Shown: piece by piece, positions 14,604 to 22,745 of the stretch
Layout of the letters: each line of letters opens with the position of its first letter
Numbering within the stretch: the stretch's first letter is position 1
DNA from: a virus
Strand: one strand, 5' to 3'
DNA length: 25,614 nt
Virus record (IMG/VR): IMGVR_UViG_3300025889_000855
Span: 1 to 25,614 of that record
Notes under the pieces: model-generated
Databases searched by the model: none
What the model saw: only the letters and a program-made list of their open reading frames with translations
Told to the model about the DNA's origin: nothing
Program-made: the position numbers and the translations under genes

Positions 14604-15380
14604 GTGTCCCAGACAAGGTTAACTCTGAACGGCCTACGGCATTATGTTTGTGATGGAGTTCCCCGTCCGCTACCGTCCGTAACGTCTGTTCTGTCTGCCA
14701 CGCAGACGGAAGAAACGCGTAAGAAGCTGAATGCGTGGAATCTAAGCAACCCAGGAGCGCTAGAAAAAGCAGCCGAACGCGGCACCTGGATTCACAGCGC
14801 GACGGAGAATCACATTCGCGGGATCACCGTAAACCCGCCGGAAGAATACAAACCGTATTGGCGGGGCGTACCTGAAAAACTCGACGAGCTCCTGGGCAAC
14901 AGTAGGGTCCTATGGAGTGAGTCGCCCTATAACCAACCCCAATGGCGTAAATACGTAGGGGAAGACGGCGTGGGCCGTCTGCATTACTACGACGAGAAAA
15001 CAAATCAAGGTTACGCAGGTTGCCCTGATTTAATCTATAGAGACGAAAACGGCGAGACAATTCTGGCTGACTTCAAAACCAGCACGTCCCCGTACTCACT
15101 TAACTTCCCAAAAGCAAATTCAGACGTACCAGATAACGTGAAGAAAGCCCTCATAGGAGGTGTGTTCAAAGCTAAGAAAACAATGATGCAAATGGCGGCG
15201 TACGCATTAGCCGCTGAGGAATGCTTAGGCCTAAAAATCGACAAAACGCGCATCATCGTCTCCACGCCGCTGCCGGAATACGACGTCCAAGTGTTCTCCT
15301 TTAGTCGCGCTCAAGTAGACAAACACACGGAACAATGGTTAACAGTCCTGAGACAATTTTACGACTTACAAAAAGCATGA
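14604..15380 (+). CDS. PD-(D/E)XK nuclease, RecB/Cas4-like exonuclease (258 aa)
   Basis: The full motif set of RecB-family nucleases is visible: G60-T-W-I-H64 (the R-G-T-x-x-H element), Glu106 region W-S-E, G-C-P-D142 preceding strand, D156-F-K158-T-S (the D-x-K), and Q196-M-A-A-Y200 (the QxxxY motif typical of RecB/Cas4/lambda-exonuclease relatives). It should be a metal-dependent DNA exonuclease in recombination or DNA processing. It starts at GTG 14604, downstream of a good promoter, and is followed by the primase-helicase, consistent with a replication/recombination role. Confidence 0.88.
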   Translation: MSQTRLTLNGLRHYVCDGVPRPLPSVTSVLSATQTEETRKKLNAWNLSNPGALEKAAERGTWIHSATENHIRGITVNPPEEYKPYWRGVPEKLDELLGNSRVLWSESPYNQPQWRKYVGEDGVGRLHYYDEKTNQGYAGCPDLIYRDENGETILADFKTSTSPYSLNFPKANSDVPDNVKKALIGGVFKAKKTMMQMAAYALAAEECLGLKIDKTRIIVSTPLPEYDVQVFSFSRAQVDKHTEQWLTVLRQFYDLQKA

Positions 15381-15419
15381 GAGTCTGCTCTTTTACCTAA
15401 GGGGCGGAAAGCTTAACGG

Positions 15420-15448
15420 CGACTTCCGCTGCGCCGCAAGCGAAGTCG
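15420..15448 (+). other. hairpin just upstream of primase-helicase start
   Basis: CGACTT (15420-15425) pairs with AAGTCG (15443-15448), and CGCT (15427-15430) with AGCG (15439-15442), with one bulged C and an 8-nt loop. It ends seven bases before ATG 15456, and there is no T run. It sits where ribosomes would bind, so it may set translation efficiency; no Shine-Dalgarno is present. Confidence 0.5.
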
Positions 15449-15455
15449 TGGCACA

Positions 15456-18272
15456 ATGGCAAGACTAGGAGGTCTCGTGAAGTTCGTTTACAGCCGCAAT
15501 CAAAAAGTCTCAGAAGTCTTAAACCCTAAGACAGGCAAGATCGCCACAGGTGGCAACTTTCGAGCCTTCAACGAGAACTGGATTGCGTGCGAAAGCGATA
15601 TCGACGAGCTGATTAAGTTTGTCTGCGACGACAAAAACGGATTGTGCGCGTGGCACCTACTCGAAGGACGGCGTAGAGAAAAAGAGACCGGTTGTATTCA
15701 AGCCGGTCTAATTATCATCGACATAGATAATCAAGCCGACGGAAAAGATGCTGATGGAAATAAGATTCAGGATCAACAGCTTACTGTCCCAGAGGCTTTA
15801 GATCTAGAATTCTGTAAAAAGTACCTAACAGCAGCATATCTCTCACCTAGTCACACACCCAGTTGGCCGCGATTCAGATTAGTTTTTGGGCTTGAAAAGC
15901 CAATAATTGATACTAAGTTTTATCAATGGTTTACTCGTTATATAGCTGAGAAGATACCAGGCTCCGACAGACGGGCCACCCAAGTCCCTAATTTGTTTTA
16001 TGGGGGCTTAGGTGTCGAGAGTATCCTTGGCGTCTTTTCAAACTACATACCGGCAGAGAAGGTCGAAGAAGCCTACGCTGCGTACCAGGCGCTCCCACGC
16101 GGAGACGACGGTGAACGGGACGCGGAAGCCTACCTGAACACTGCGGTAGCCCCGGAAGGCGCTGATCTGCCTCAGCTGCTCAGTCGGACGGTGAAGGCGA
16201 TGCTCGACGGGCAGCCTGTGGACGACCGCTCCTTTGCAATGACGGTCGCACTCAAGGAAATCCTGGGCTGGTGCAACTGGTTGAACGCTAACGGGATTCC
16301 GGCAGCCGACGCCCCCTTGACAACTGCACAGCTCATATTCGAGAATATCTACGAGTACGGCACCGAGCTGGATGGCAAGTTTTCCAGAATCTTAAATAGC
16401 GTAAGCAGCCCGACAGAACTGAGGCCCGCCATCCTGATGGCCTCTGAAGAGGGAGAACTAGCAGCCTGGCGGCGGCTGCGACGAACGAGCCCCGAGGCAT
16501 TTGACGAGTACTGCCCGGAGGCCGTCCGCACAGAAATTCAAAACAAAAAACCCAAACCGTCGAACTCGGTTCTGTCTTTCGACGAGCTCCTTAATTTCGA
16601 CACCACTTCATCGATGCCTGCTGCCGAGCAGGAAGTCGCTGAAACATCCACATCAACACCAACACCCAAGACACCCGTGGCCACCACGCCGTCAACGCCA
16701 GCTCAGCTGGTTCAGATTCAACAAAACAATCGTCAGTTCTCGGAAAATGACGTAGCGGATATCATTGTAAACAATTACGGCGGTGAGTTTCTATTCGACT
16801 CCAGCCTAGATGAGTTCTTTACGTACGATAGAGATCAGAAGGTTTGGTATCTACAAGACGAGCAGCACATCAAACGCCGCATTGTAAAAACCTTAGACAC
16901 CTTTGTGACAGCGGGTGTGCTCCCGAGGTACAACTCGGCAACCATCAGTTCGGTGTATCACATCCTGAAAGCCAAACTCCTCAAGTCTGTGGACGGAGGA
17001 CGCGTTTCGATCTGGACGCGCAGCCGGGGCAAGATCCCTTTCTGCAACGGCGTGCTGGATGCGGACACGTTTGAGTTTGAAACGGAGAACCAGAAGGATC
17101 TTTATCTACGAAGCCGGCTGCCGTATCCCTATGACGCGTCCGCAAAGTGTCCTCAGTTTTTGCAGTGGCTGGACTCCTGCGTGGGAACAGAGAAGGTCAT
17201 CATCCTTAGGGCTTTCTGCCGCGCGCTGCTGACGGGGTACACAACAGGAGAGCGCTTCCTTCACCTCGTGGGTCCTGGAGGCACCGGTAAGTCCACGCTG
17301 CAGCAGCTTCTGATTGCTCTCGCGGGCTTTGCGGCGACGCACACCAGCAACCTGGAGATCATCGAAACAAATAAATTTGAATGTCACAACCTGATCGGCA
17401 AAAAGCTTCTCCTACTTACTGACGAAGCTAACTTCAACAAGCGGTTGGACGTTCTTAAAAAGATTACGTCCGCCTCTGACACTCTGCGTGCGGAGCGTAA
17501 GTACGGTAAGGAAGTTATCAGTTTCAAGCCCGAAGTTCTGGTTTGTATCGCATCCAACGAGCACATCAGTAGCTCTGATATCAGCAGCGGTCTAGAGCGA
17601 CGTCGACTGACCATCATCATGGATAAGGTAGTGCCGCCATCGCAGCGGCGTGATCTCCTGAATATCTACCAAGATCGCGTCGAAGGCGAGCTGGTGCCTG
17701 AACTCAGTGGCGTAGTCACCTGGGCGCTATCCATGCCATTCGACGAGATGCGAGACGTGCTGGCGAATCCCGTCAAGCACGTGCCGTCTCTCAACGCGAC
17801 CAACCTCGAAGCCTTGATCTTCAATAATCCGTACGTAGCGTGGTTGGCAGAGTGCACGATGTACGCTCCCAACAGCTACAGCAATATCGGCGGCGGCGCG
17901 TTTCGTCCCAGCATCGACGAAAGCGAGAGGGGGCTGTTTGTTAAAAACGCATACATGGAACTGTATGCTAGCTATGTAAACTTCTGCAAATCTAACGGAT
18001 ACAAGCACTCCGCAAAACCGCGGTTCATCGACAGATTAAAAGAAACCGTTCGCAACGTCTTAAAGGTAGACGGTGTGGGACCTAAGTTCCAGAGGGGTAA
18101 AGCCGTATTCACTGGTTTACGATTGAAGCCCTACGATGTCACCACGGATCGCGCCGCATTCGGCGACACCCGGTTGCCCTCCCCCGTGGAATGGGCATCC
18201 AACCCCGATCCCGCCGAGTGGCAGGTTGCATTTCAAACGCATGACAAAGCTCCCGAAACCGAATCTGATTAG
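15456..18272 (+). CDS. primase-polymerase/SF3 helicase fusion (938 aa)
   Basis: A bifunctional replication protein. The N-terminal archaeo-eukaryotic-type primase (PrimPol) domain has I-I-I-D-I-D-N (D89 and D91) and S-P-S-H133 followed by P-R-F-R-L-V-F, the usual metal-binding and nucleotide-binding motifs. The Thr/Pro-rich linker around residues 385-420 separates it from the helicase. The helicase, of the D5/P4 superfamily 3 type, has Walker A G-P-G-G-T-G-K-S-T (606-614), Walker B L-L-L-L-T-D656-E657 and sensor motif I-A-S-N701-E. It would prime and unwind at the fork with the family A polymerase. All key residues are present. It starts at ATG 15456; no Shine-Dalgarno. Confidence 0.93.
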   Translation: MARLGGLVKFVYSRNQKVSEVLNPKTGKIATGGNFRAFNENWIACESDIDELIKFVCDDKNGLCAWHLLEGRRREKETGCIQAGLIIIDIDNQADGKDADGNKIQDQQLTVPEALDLEFCKKYLTAAYLSPSHTPSWPRFRLVFGLEKPIIDTKFYQWFTRYIAEKIPGSDRRATQVPNLFYGGLGVESILGVFSNYIPAEKVEEAYAAYQALPRGDDGERDAEAYLNTAVAPEGADLPQLLSRTVKAMLDGQPVDDRSFAMTVALKEILGWCNWLNANGIPAADAPLTTAQLIFENIYEYGTELDGKFSRILNSVSSPTELRPAILMASEEGELAAWRRLRRTSPEAFDEYCPEAVRTEIQNKKPKPSNSVLSFDELLNFDTTSSMPAAEQEVAETSTSTPTPKTPVATTPSTPAQLVQIQQNNRQFSENDVADIIVNNYGGEFLFDSSLDEFFTYDRDQKVWYLQDEQHIKRRIVKTLDTFVTAGVLPRYNSATISSVYHILKAKLLKSVDGGRVSIWTRSRGKIPFCNGVLDADTFEFETENQKDLYLRSRLPYPYDASAKCPQFLQWLDSCVGTEKVIILRAFCRALLTGYTTGERFLHLVGPGGTGKSTLQQLLIALAGFAATHTSNLEIIETNKFECHNLIGKKLLLLTDEANFNKRLDVLKKITSASDTLRAERKYGKEVISFKPEVLVCIASNEHISSSDISSGLERRRLTIIMDKVVPPSQRRDLLNIYQDRVEGELVPELSGVVTWALSMPFDEMRDVLANPVKHVPSLNATNLEALIFNNPYVAWLAECTMYAPNSYSNIGGGAFRPSIDESERGLFVKNAYMELYASYVNFCKSNGYKHSAKPRFIDRLKETVRNVLKVDGVGPKFQRGKAVFTGLRLKPYDVTTDRAAFGDTRLPSPVEWASNPDPAEWQVAFQTHDKAPETESD

Positions 18273-18825
18273 TTCTCTTACAGGATTTAGCGCAGGTGTC
18301 GTACTTCTTTCAGCGGTCTTCAGCCCTAGCAATCTTTCTCTGGCATTCACTGGTGCTGGTGCCTTACTGGCCGGCGCTTCTGTTGCGAAGGAAACTTCGC
18401 GCAAACGGGAGACGTCAGCAGCCGAAGCAGGACGCGTAGCCGCAAGTTTCGGAATTCTGTACGAACAGAACAAAGGTCTGATCATCCCGGAGCAGCTGAG
18501 CCTCACTAGCGACATTCCGTTCGAAAACGCGCTGATGTTTTTAGAAGCCTTAGCGCAGGCTCAGAACGGCGAAAAAGTGGTGCTGCAGGAAGGGATGTTC
18601 TTTCGGTTTCCGCACCCCGAGAGTGTTCTGGATCAACTGACAGCCAATGCCACGGCGTGGGCCGACAGCCGATTGGAAGGAGTTTTGGCTGAGAACAACT
18701 TCCTAAAGCAGCAGATCCTGATGATTCAAACAGCAGCTCTCAAAACAGCAGGGGCCGCAGCGGCCTCTGTTCCGCCGGTGGCGCCCCAGCCTACTGACGA
18801 CCCGTGGCAAAATCTGCTACGATAA
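18241..18825 (+). CDS. hypothetical membrane-associated protein (194 aa)
   Basis: I use ATG 18241, which overlaps the end of the primase-helicase by 32 nt; an ATG at 18136 would add a Pro-rich shadow of that gene. Residues about 8-50 contain two hydrophobic segments (L-T-G-F-S-A-G-V-V-L-L-S-A-V-F and L-A-F-T-G-A-G-A-L-L-A-G-A), probably a membrane hairpin. A helical charged region and an Ala/Pro-rich tail follow. Function unknown; it could tether replication to the membrane, which is conjecture. Confidence 0.65.
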   Translation: MTKLPKPNLISSLTGFSAGVVLLSAVFSPSNLSLAFTGAGALLAGASVAKETSRKRETSAAEAGRVAASFGILYEQNKGLIIPEQLSLTSDIPFENALMFLEALAQAQNGEKVVLQEGMFFRFPHPESVLDQLTANATAWADSRLEGVLAENNFLKQQILMIQTAALKTAGAAAASVPPVAPQPTDDPWQNLLR

Positions 18826-18847
18826 GAGTTGCTAGCAAGGCGAGTCT

Positions 18848-18872
18848 AAAGGGGGCCCATGAAGCCCCCTTT
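18848..18872. terminator. bidirectional hairpin between convergent genes
   Basis: AAAGGGGGC (18848-18856) and GCCCCCTTT (18864-18872) are perfect 9-bp complements with a 7-nt loop. The stem lies between the plus-strand membrane gene and the minus-strand thyX and could end transcription in both directions, though the T runs are only three bases. Confidence 0.65.
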
Positions 18873-18875
18873 CGC

Positions 18876-19586
18876 TTAGCTGAGATGGCTCCACCCGCTA
18901 AGCCCAGGATTAAGCCCAGCGGATGCTTCGGCCTGCACTGCCGCGATTGTGCAGGGAAGGAGCTCAATGAGGGCGTTACCGATAGCGTCGGAGATAACCT
19001 TATGCTCGTACTGAGTTCCCGGAGCCGAGCGCAGACCCACATAAAATATCCAGCTGCGCACAGAGCCCGTCATGTGTAACCGAGTCGGCATCGCGACAGG
19101 AAGGACATTTCGAGCGCACTCTTTGGCCACGCCAGCCGCAAGCATCTCGTCGTATAGCCGTTGGATATCCGCGAACAGCGTCTCGATGGCCGGCCGGAAT
19201 CGAGCTTCGATAGCGTCGGTCTCGTAAGCGACGCTGTTCTGACGGTTTTTAAGATCCTGAGCCCGCAGTTCAAAGCTTGCTGCAAGCTCGGTTTCGTCGG
19301 GGAGAATCGATGTGGGATCCGAATACCGTTGACTTAGCTCTTGAAAACTGAACGAGCGGTGGCGCAGGATCTGTTGTGATACTGCCCGAGACGTCACAAT
19401 TTGAAACGATGCGCAGGCTTGCTCGAAAACACTCCAATGCGAGTGCTTTATGCAGTAACGCAACAGTTTCTCGAAGTCGTCACGATCGGGATCCAGAGTG
19501 GAAACCCGAGCATGACGGGCCATCACCTGCTCCGCCTCGGGTGTTATCCAATCCAACCGAGCGGCGGGGAACTCAGGAGATGCCAC
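18876..19586 (-). CDS. thyX: FAD-dependent thymidylate synthase ThyX (236 aa)
   Basis: ThyX makes dTMP from dUMP using methylene-tetrahydrofolate, NADPH and FAD. The signature RHRx7S is present as R75-H76-R77-S-F-S-F-Q-E-L-S85, followed by Q-R-Y. The usual lead-in L-L-R-Y-x-I-K-H-x-H-W-S-x-F-E (41-55) and T-S-R-A are also intact, and length is normal. It starts at GTG 19586, the first start after an in-frame stop. It is the last gene of the minus-strand unit and would raise dTTP supply during phage replication; thyX is a common cyanophage auxiliary gene. Confidence 0.96.
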   Translation of the reverse strand: MASPEFPAARLDWITPEAEQVMARHARVSTLDPDRDDFEKLLRYCIKHSHWSVFEQACASFQIVTSRAVSQQILRHRSFSFQELSQRYSDPTSILPDETELAASFELRAQDLKNRQNSVAYETDAIEARFRPAIETLFADIQRLYDEMLAAGVAKECARNVLPVAMPTRLHMTGSVRSWIFYVGLRSAPGTQYEHKVISDAIGNALIELLPCTIAAVQAEASAGLNPGLSGWSHLS

Positions 19587-19616
19587 GCGGGGTGTTCAGC
19601 TGCCCCTGATACTACT

Positions 19617-19748
19617 TCAGGTGGAGGGGTTGGCCGCCTGGTAGCGCAAACGTCGAGTGACTTCGCTAGGTGTGATTCCGGCTAAACGGGTGGAATCCAG
19701 ACTGAGACGCTGCCCCGCCATACGAATCGGAAAATCAGAGTCGCGCAT
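19617..19748 (-). CDS. small hypothetical protein (43 aa)
   Basis: A short open frame overlaps the upstream gene's stop by one base (TGATG) and fills the gap before thyX. It begins M-R-D-S-D-F-P-I-R-M-A-G-Q and continues S-L-D-S-T-R-L-A-G-I-T-P-S-E-V, with plausible composition and a likely C-terminal helix (P-S-E-V-T-R-R-L-R-Y). Same strand and coupling as its neighbours argue it is expressed. No family is recognised. Confidence 0.55.
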   Translation of the reverse strand: MRDSDFPIRMAGQRLSLDSTRLAGITPSEVTRRLRYQAANPST

Positions 19749-20245
19749 CAGGTCCTCGCCGCCTTTTTAGCCTTAGCTAAAGTCATAAGATTGTTAACCG
19801 TATTATGATCGAGAACTGGGTAATCGGTCGGGACGACGCGAGTACTAAGAAAACTCTGTTTTGCGTTCAGTAAGAGCTCTTCCTGCAGGCGCAGACGTTG
19901 CTCGGGCTTCTCTTGCGCCAAGGAGAGCATGTATTGCTCCTGGCTCATATCATCGGGGCTGTCAGGCGCCGCAATTGCGCGGGGGTTGTAGCCGGCAACG
20001 CCGATCGGGTGATGACTGGTCTTGATATTTGCGTCCGAGTACTCGACGGGTTGGACCGGGGGACGCGTATAAACGCCCCGATCGTGCTCCAGTTGGGAAG
20101 CCACGCGGGTCGTGCGATCAAATATTTGCGCGCGACGGATCGTCAGGTCGGGCTCTCGGTTGTAGCCCATAAAACCGGGCATGAACTTGGGCTGACCCGC
20201 TGCGTCCGGGTTTCTGCCGCTGCTTACGCCAGGAATTACTGCCAC
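19748..20245 (-). CDS. hypothetical protein (165 aa)
   Basis: It starts at GTG 20245, sharing one base with the upstream stop (TAGTG). The N-terminal two-thirds is Pro/Arg/Asp-rich with few hydrophobic runs, suggesting an extended or intrinsically disordered structure; residues about 99-165 are helical (S-Q-E-Q-Y-M-L-S-L-A-Q-E-K). This may be a virion or scaffold-type protein, but that is only an impression from composition. Confidence 0.6.
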   Translation of the reverse strand: MAVIPGVSSGRNPDAAGQPKFMPGFMGYNREPDLTIRRAQIFDRTTRVASQLEHDRGVYTRPPVQPVEYSDANIKTSHHPIGVAGYNPRAIAAPDSPDDMSQEQYMLSLAQEKPEQRLRLQEELLLNAKQSFLSTRVVPTDYPVLDHNTVNNLMTLAKAKKAART

Positions 20246-20466
20246 TACTGATCCCGCCGATTGGCATTCTTGTCCCTCATTCTAATATTATCCGGCGAAT
20301 TATCTAACGGGTTTTTGTTCTTGTGATCGACTTCACGCGAGTCCCCCTTGTGCGTCTTACCGTTCTTAACCATGTAGGCACGCGCCTTATTGCGAGACGC
20401 GCGCCGTTTGATCTGTTCGGGTTTACCGTGATAATCCTTATACTCTTTATCGTAATCCCGGGCCAT
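20245..20466 (-). CDS. small HNH endonuclease-like protein (73 aa)
   Basis: A compact, very basic protein. Residues 20-33 are an R-R-A-S-R-N-K-A-R helix, and 44-70 carry the HNH core: R-E-V-D47-H48-K-N-K-N-P-L-D-N56-S-P-D-N60-I-R. This matches small phage HNH proteins with a V-D-H-K-x-x-N-P-x-x-N pattern. No zinc-binding cysteines are present. It could nick DNA as a free-standing homing nuclease or in packaging-related processing. ATG 20466 follows a 47-nt gap. Confidence 0.75.
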   Translation of the reverse strand: MARDYDKEYKDYHGKPEQIKRRASRNKARAYMVKNGKTHKGDSREVDHKNKNPLDNSPDNIRMRDKNANRRDQ

Positions 20467-20513
20467 GCCAAGTAAATCGTATAACTAAGTCTACAAACGC
20501 AAAGACCTGACGT

Positions 20514-20816
20514 CTAAACGTCGCATAGAGGTTCGCAAACAGGATCAGACTGAAGGGGATCATCTAATAAATCTTTGACGGACAGATCCAAATCACCAGC
20601 AATGTAGGCGTCTCTAAATGACTCGATCAGATCAGAGGAGAACCTTTGATACAAACCTGTGTAACAATGATCCTCTGGTTTATACAAGGCATACAAAAAG
20701 TCTAAAAAGTCTGATTTACCTTGTTCATGTTTAGCATCCCACTCGCGTAAAATTTTCTCCCCGTCATACTTAGACGAAGTTTCGGGTTCGTTCACAACGT
20801 ACACCTTCCAGGACAT
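20514..20816 (-). CDS. hypothetical acidic protein (100 aa)
   Basis: I choose ATG 20816 (M-S-W-K-V-Y-V-V-N) over a TTG two codons upstream. The protein is acidic and helical, with an Asp/Leu-rich C-terminal region (D-L-D-L-S-V-K-D-L-L-D-D) and two C-terminal Cys. It overlaps the end of the upstream gene by 47 nt. No family recognised. Confidence 0.6.
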   Translation of the reverse strand: MSWKVYVVNEPETSSKYDGEKILREWDAKHEQGKSDFLDFLYALYKPEDHCYTGLYQRFSSDLIESFRDAYIAGDLDLSVKDLLDDPLQSDPVCEPLCDV

Positions 20817-20988
20817 TTTCAATCAGGGCGCTGCGGTAGGCTAACATGCGAGCCATTTCACGGGTTATAAGTTCCCCGAGAGGACTCTGATCTTCATCCC
20901 AGTTAAAGGTTTTCTCTTGGGCCCGAAGATCGGCGCAGCGCGCAATATTCAGCCACGCAGTCGCGGAAAGCTGAGTAGTTAGGGTCAT
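20770..20988 (-). CDS. hypothetical protein (72 aa)
   Basis: ATG 20988 overlaps the endolysin stop codon by ATGA, which decides the start over a GTG further upstream. The protein is helical (L-S-A-T-A-W-L-N-I-A-R-C-A-D-L-R near the N-terminus) with an acidic centre. Function unknown; its place just after the endolysin does not show a lysis role by itself, and no membrane segment is visible. Confidence 0.6.
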   Translation of the reverse strand: MTLTTQLSATAWLNIARCADLRAQEKTFNWDEDQSPLGELITREMARMLAYRSALIENVLEGVRCERTRNFV

Positions 20989-22220
20989 TTGGATGCCTTG
21001 ATATACCAACCGCTCTTAGGGCTCTCAACAAGCCAGCGCGGCTCTAAATTTTTCCTGGAGTACACAAGCTGCTTGCCGTTTGTGTTTACATATTCACCGC
21101 GAATTAAATCCAAATCACCATAAGGATCATTGACGACGTACCCCTTCCCGTCTGCGGTTTTGCCGATGACGATGATCCAATGGCCATTACCTTTAGGCGA
21201 ATGGACGGGGCCTTTGTGCAAGATGCCGATAGGCACAGGAATTCGTTTGGCTAACTGAGAGTCCAGCGCCGTCCACGATCCGTCTTGACGGAACTGCGCG
21301 TCAACCCCGTACTCGTGCAAAACCTTTATCTGTGTAGAAGCATCCTCCGATTCGCCGTATTTATACACAGTTTTCAAGTACTCATCATCTGACGCGATGG
21401 CGTCGGGCTTGAGGAACTTAAGCAGCATTGCGTTAGCGCTGCTGTAGCAAGTACTCAGAGGATTAGTGTAGTTATCTCGTTGTGAAAAGTAAGGAACAGA
21501 TAAAACAAATGGCTCGCCAGTTGGCAGAGAAGGGGAAGGTGCGGCTGCGTCATTGATAATCTTGAAGTCGTCGGGCCAGAACCACCATTCAGAGTTTGGC
21601 TGGGCAGCGAGGCGTACGCGGTAGTGCCGCTCCCCGGGGAGCATGCTAATTTCGGCCCACTCGTGAGCGGAGCCCTTGGGAACAAAAAGCTTCTTCTCGG
21701 CAGGCAGATCCGAAGACTGCTTAGGCTCCCGTTTAAGCCACGTGTCTCGCTCGGCCAGAATCGAGGTCTTCAAGAGCGGATGCAGAACTTTCGTCAAGAA
21801 TAGCTCTTTTTCCGCCTCGCGCCTGCGTTTTAATCCTTCTACAACAACACCGTCTGCTTTACACCATTTTAAAAACTCAGAAGCAGTTACGGTTTTGCTG
21901 GTGCGCGCGTTGAATAATTTCAACAACGTGGATGACGCGAACGCATGCAGTCCAACGTTGTACGCAAAGCTTACAAACGCATCAAATTCATTCTGATTTA
22001 TGGAGACAAACACCAACGAAGTTACGCCAGTCTCAAACACTCGGACGTCTTTAAGTAGCAGCTGATCAGCCTCTTCTTGCGTAATAAGCTGACCCTCTTT
22101 TACGTCCGCGCCAGTGTGGCCGTAACCAATAGTTAGAACGTTTGCTATATCCCGATACGCACGAAGGCGACACCCTTCGAATCGCTTCAGAAGGTCAAGA
22201 CCGCTTTGAGAAAGTCTCAC
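20985..22220 (-). CDS. two-domain endolysin: GH24 muramidase plus C39-like peptidase (411 aa)
   Basis: Degrades host peptidoglycan at lysis. The N-terminal domain (1-145) is a T4-type lysozyme: catalytic E15 in R-F-E-G, D24 in A-Y-R-D, T30 in L-T-I-G-Y-G-H-T. A middle segment (about 175-225) is SH3-like in character and may bind wall. The C-terminal region (about 240-390) matches a papain-like C39 peptidase: C258 in S-T-C-Y-S-S-A-N-A-M, H347 in G-H-W-I-I-V-I-G, D365 in V-N-D-P-Y-G-D. The fusion would cut both glycan and peptide. It starts at GTG 22220, overlapping the upstream stop (GTGA). No signal peptide, so it needs a holin. Confidence 0.93.
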   Translation of the reverse strand: MRLSQSGLDLLKRFEGCRLRAYRDIANVLTIGYGHTGADVKEGQLITQEEADQLLLKDVRVFETGVTSLVFVSINQNEFDAFVSFAYNVGLHAFASSTLLKLFNARTSKTVTASEFLKWCKADGVVVEGLKRRREAEKELFLTKVLHPLLKTSILAERDTWLKREPKQSSDLPAEKKLFVPKGSAHEWAEISMLPGERHYRVRLAAQPNSEWWFWPDDFKIINDAAAPSPSLPTGEPFVLSVPYFSQRDNYTNPLSTCYSSANAMLLKFLKPDAIASDDEYLKTVYKYGESEDASTQIKVLHEYGVDAQFRQDGSWTALDSQLAKRIPVPIGILHKGPVHSPKGNGHWIIVIGKTADGKGYVVNDPYGDLDLIRGEYVNTNGKQLVYSRKNLEPRWLVESPKSGWYIKASK

Positions 22221-22654
22221 CGAACTTGGAGGTCGATCCCCACACGATACTCACAGCCAGAGCGGCCCTTCACCTGAATGTAGGCGTAGTGAACACCGCT
22301 GGCAGCGATACGCTGTTGAGTAATCGCGGTCTTACGTGCGCTGTATTTAGAGGGAGACGCCACCATGACTTCGGTTCCCGCGGCGTTGAGGATTACCACG
22401 TCGCCGCAGTTATTCTGATCGCGGATATCGACCTGCAGAATGCCGGTGCCGTTAACGACCAAGGGGTAGTAATCAGCAATGCCGTACAGACCGTCGGCAA
22501 CATACGAACGCGCCGCGGCAGTAGTGACGACGATACCGCTGGCACTGAACTGGCGACGCTGATCGAAATGCGTAGAGGTGGAGCGCTGACTGGTCGTCGA
22601 AACGCCACTAGCCAGAACGCTATTTAACTCTAAATTTTTGGTGAACTGGCTCAC
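22217..22654 (-). CDS. beta-rich hypothetical protein, possible virion component (145 aa)
   Basis: It starts at GTG 22654. The sequence is rich in Ser, Thr, Val and Gly with many alternating strands (for example S-G-I-V-V-T-T, G-I-L-Q-V-D-I-R-D, H-Y-A-Y-I-Q-V-K-G) and no helical run. That pattern suits a small phage structural or decoration protein. No family recognised. It is the first gene of the minus-strand lysis/thyX block. Confidence 0.6.
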   Translation of the reverse strand: MSQFTKNLELNSVLASGVSTTSQRSTSTHFDQRRQFSASGIVVTTAAARSYVADGLYGIADYYPLVVNGTGILQVDIRDQNNCGDVVILNAAGTEVMVASPSKYSARKTAITQQRIAASGVHYAYIQVKGRSGCEYRVGIDLQVR

Positions 22655-22690
22655 AATCAGAACCCCAGATAGTGTTAGTTTAAACCATAA

Positions 22691-22723
22691 TTTTCGTCTG
22701 TAAGGGCGACGGCGCTGTAAAAT
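22691..22723 (+). promoter_or_regulatory. possible extended -10 promoter for the membrane-protein trio
   Basis: The 91-nt gap between divergent genes carries TAAAAT (22718-22723) preceded by TG, an extended -10 form, and an AT-rich stretch that follows. A TTTTCG at 22691 is too far upstream for an ideal -35, so the call rests on the -10 alone. Confidence 0.3.
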
Positions 22724-22745
22724 TTAAATACTTGGGAAAGAGGGA

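Noticed and set aside
18136-18240. Longer form of the membrane protein starting at ATG 18136
   Set aside because: It would overlap the primase-helicase by over 130 bases and add a Pro-rich sequence that is an out-of-frame reading of that gene.
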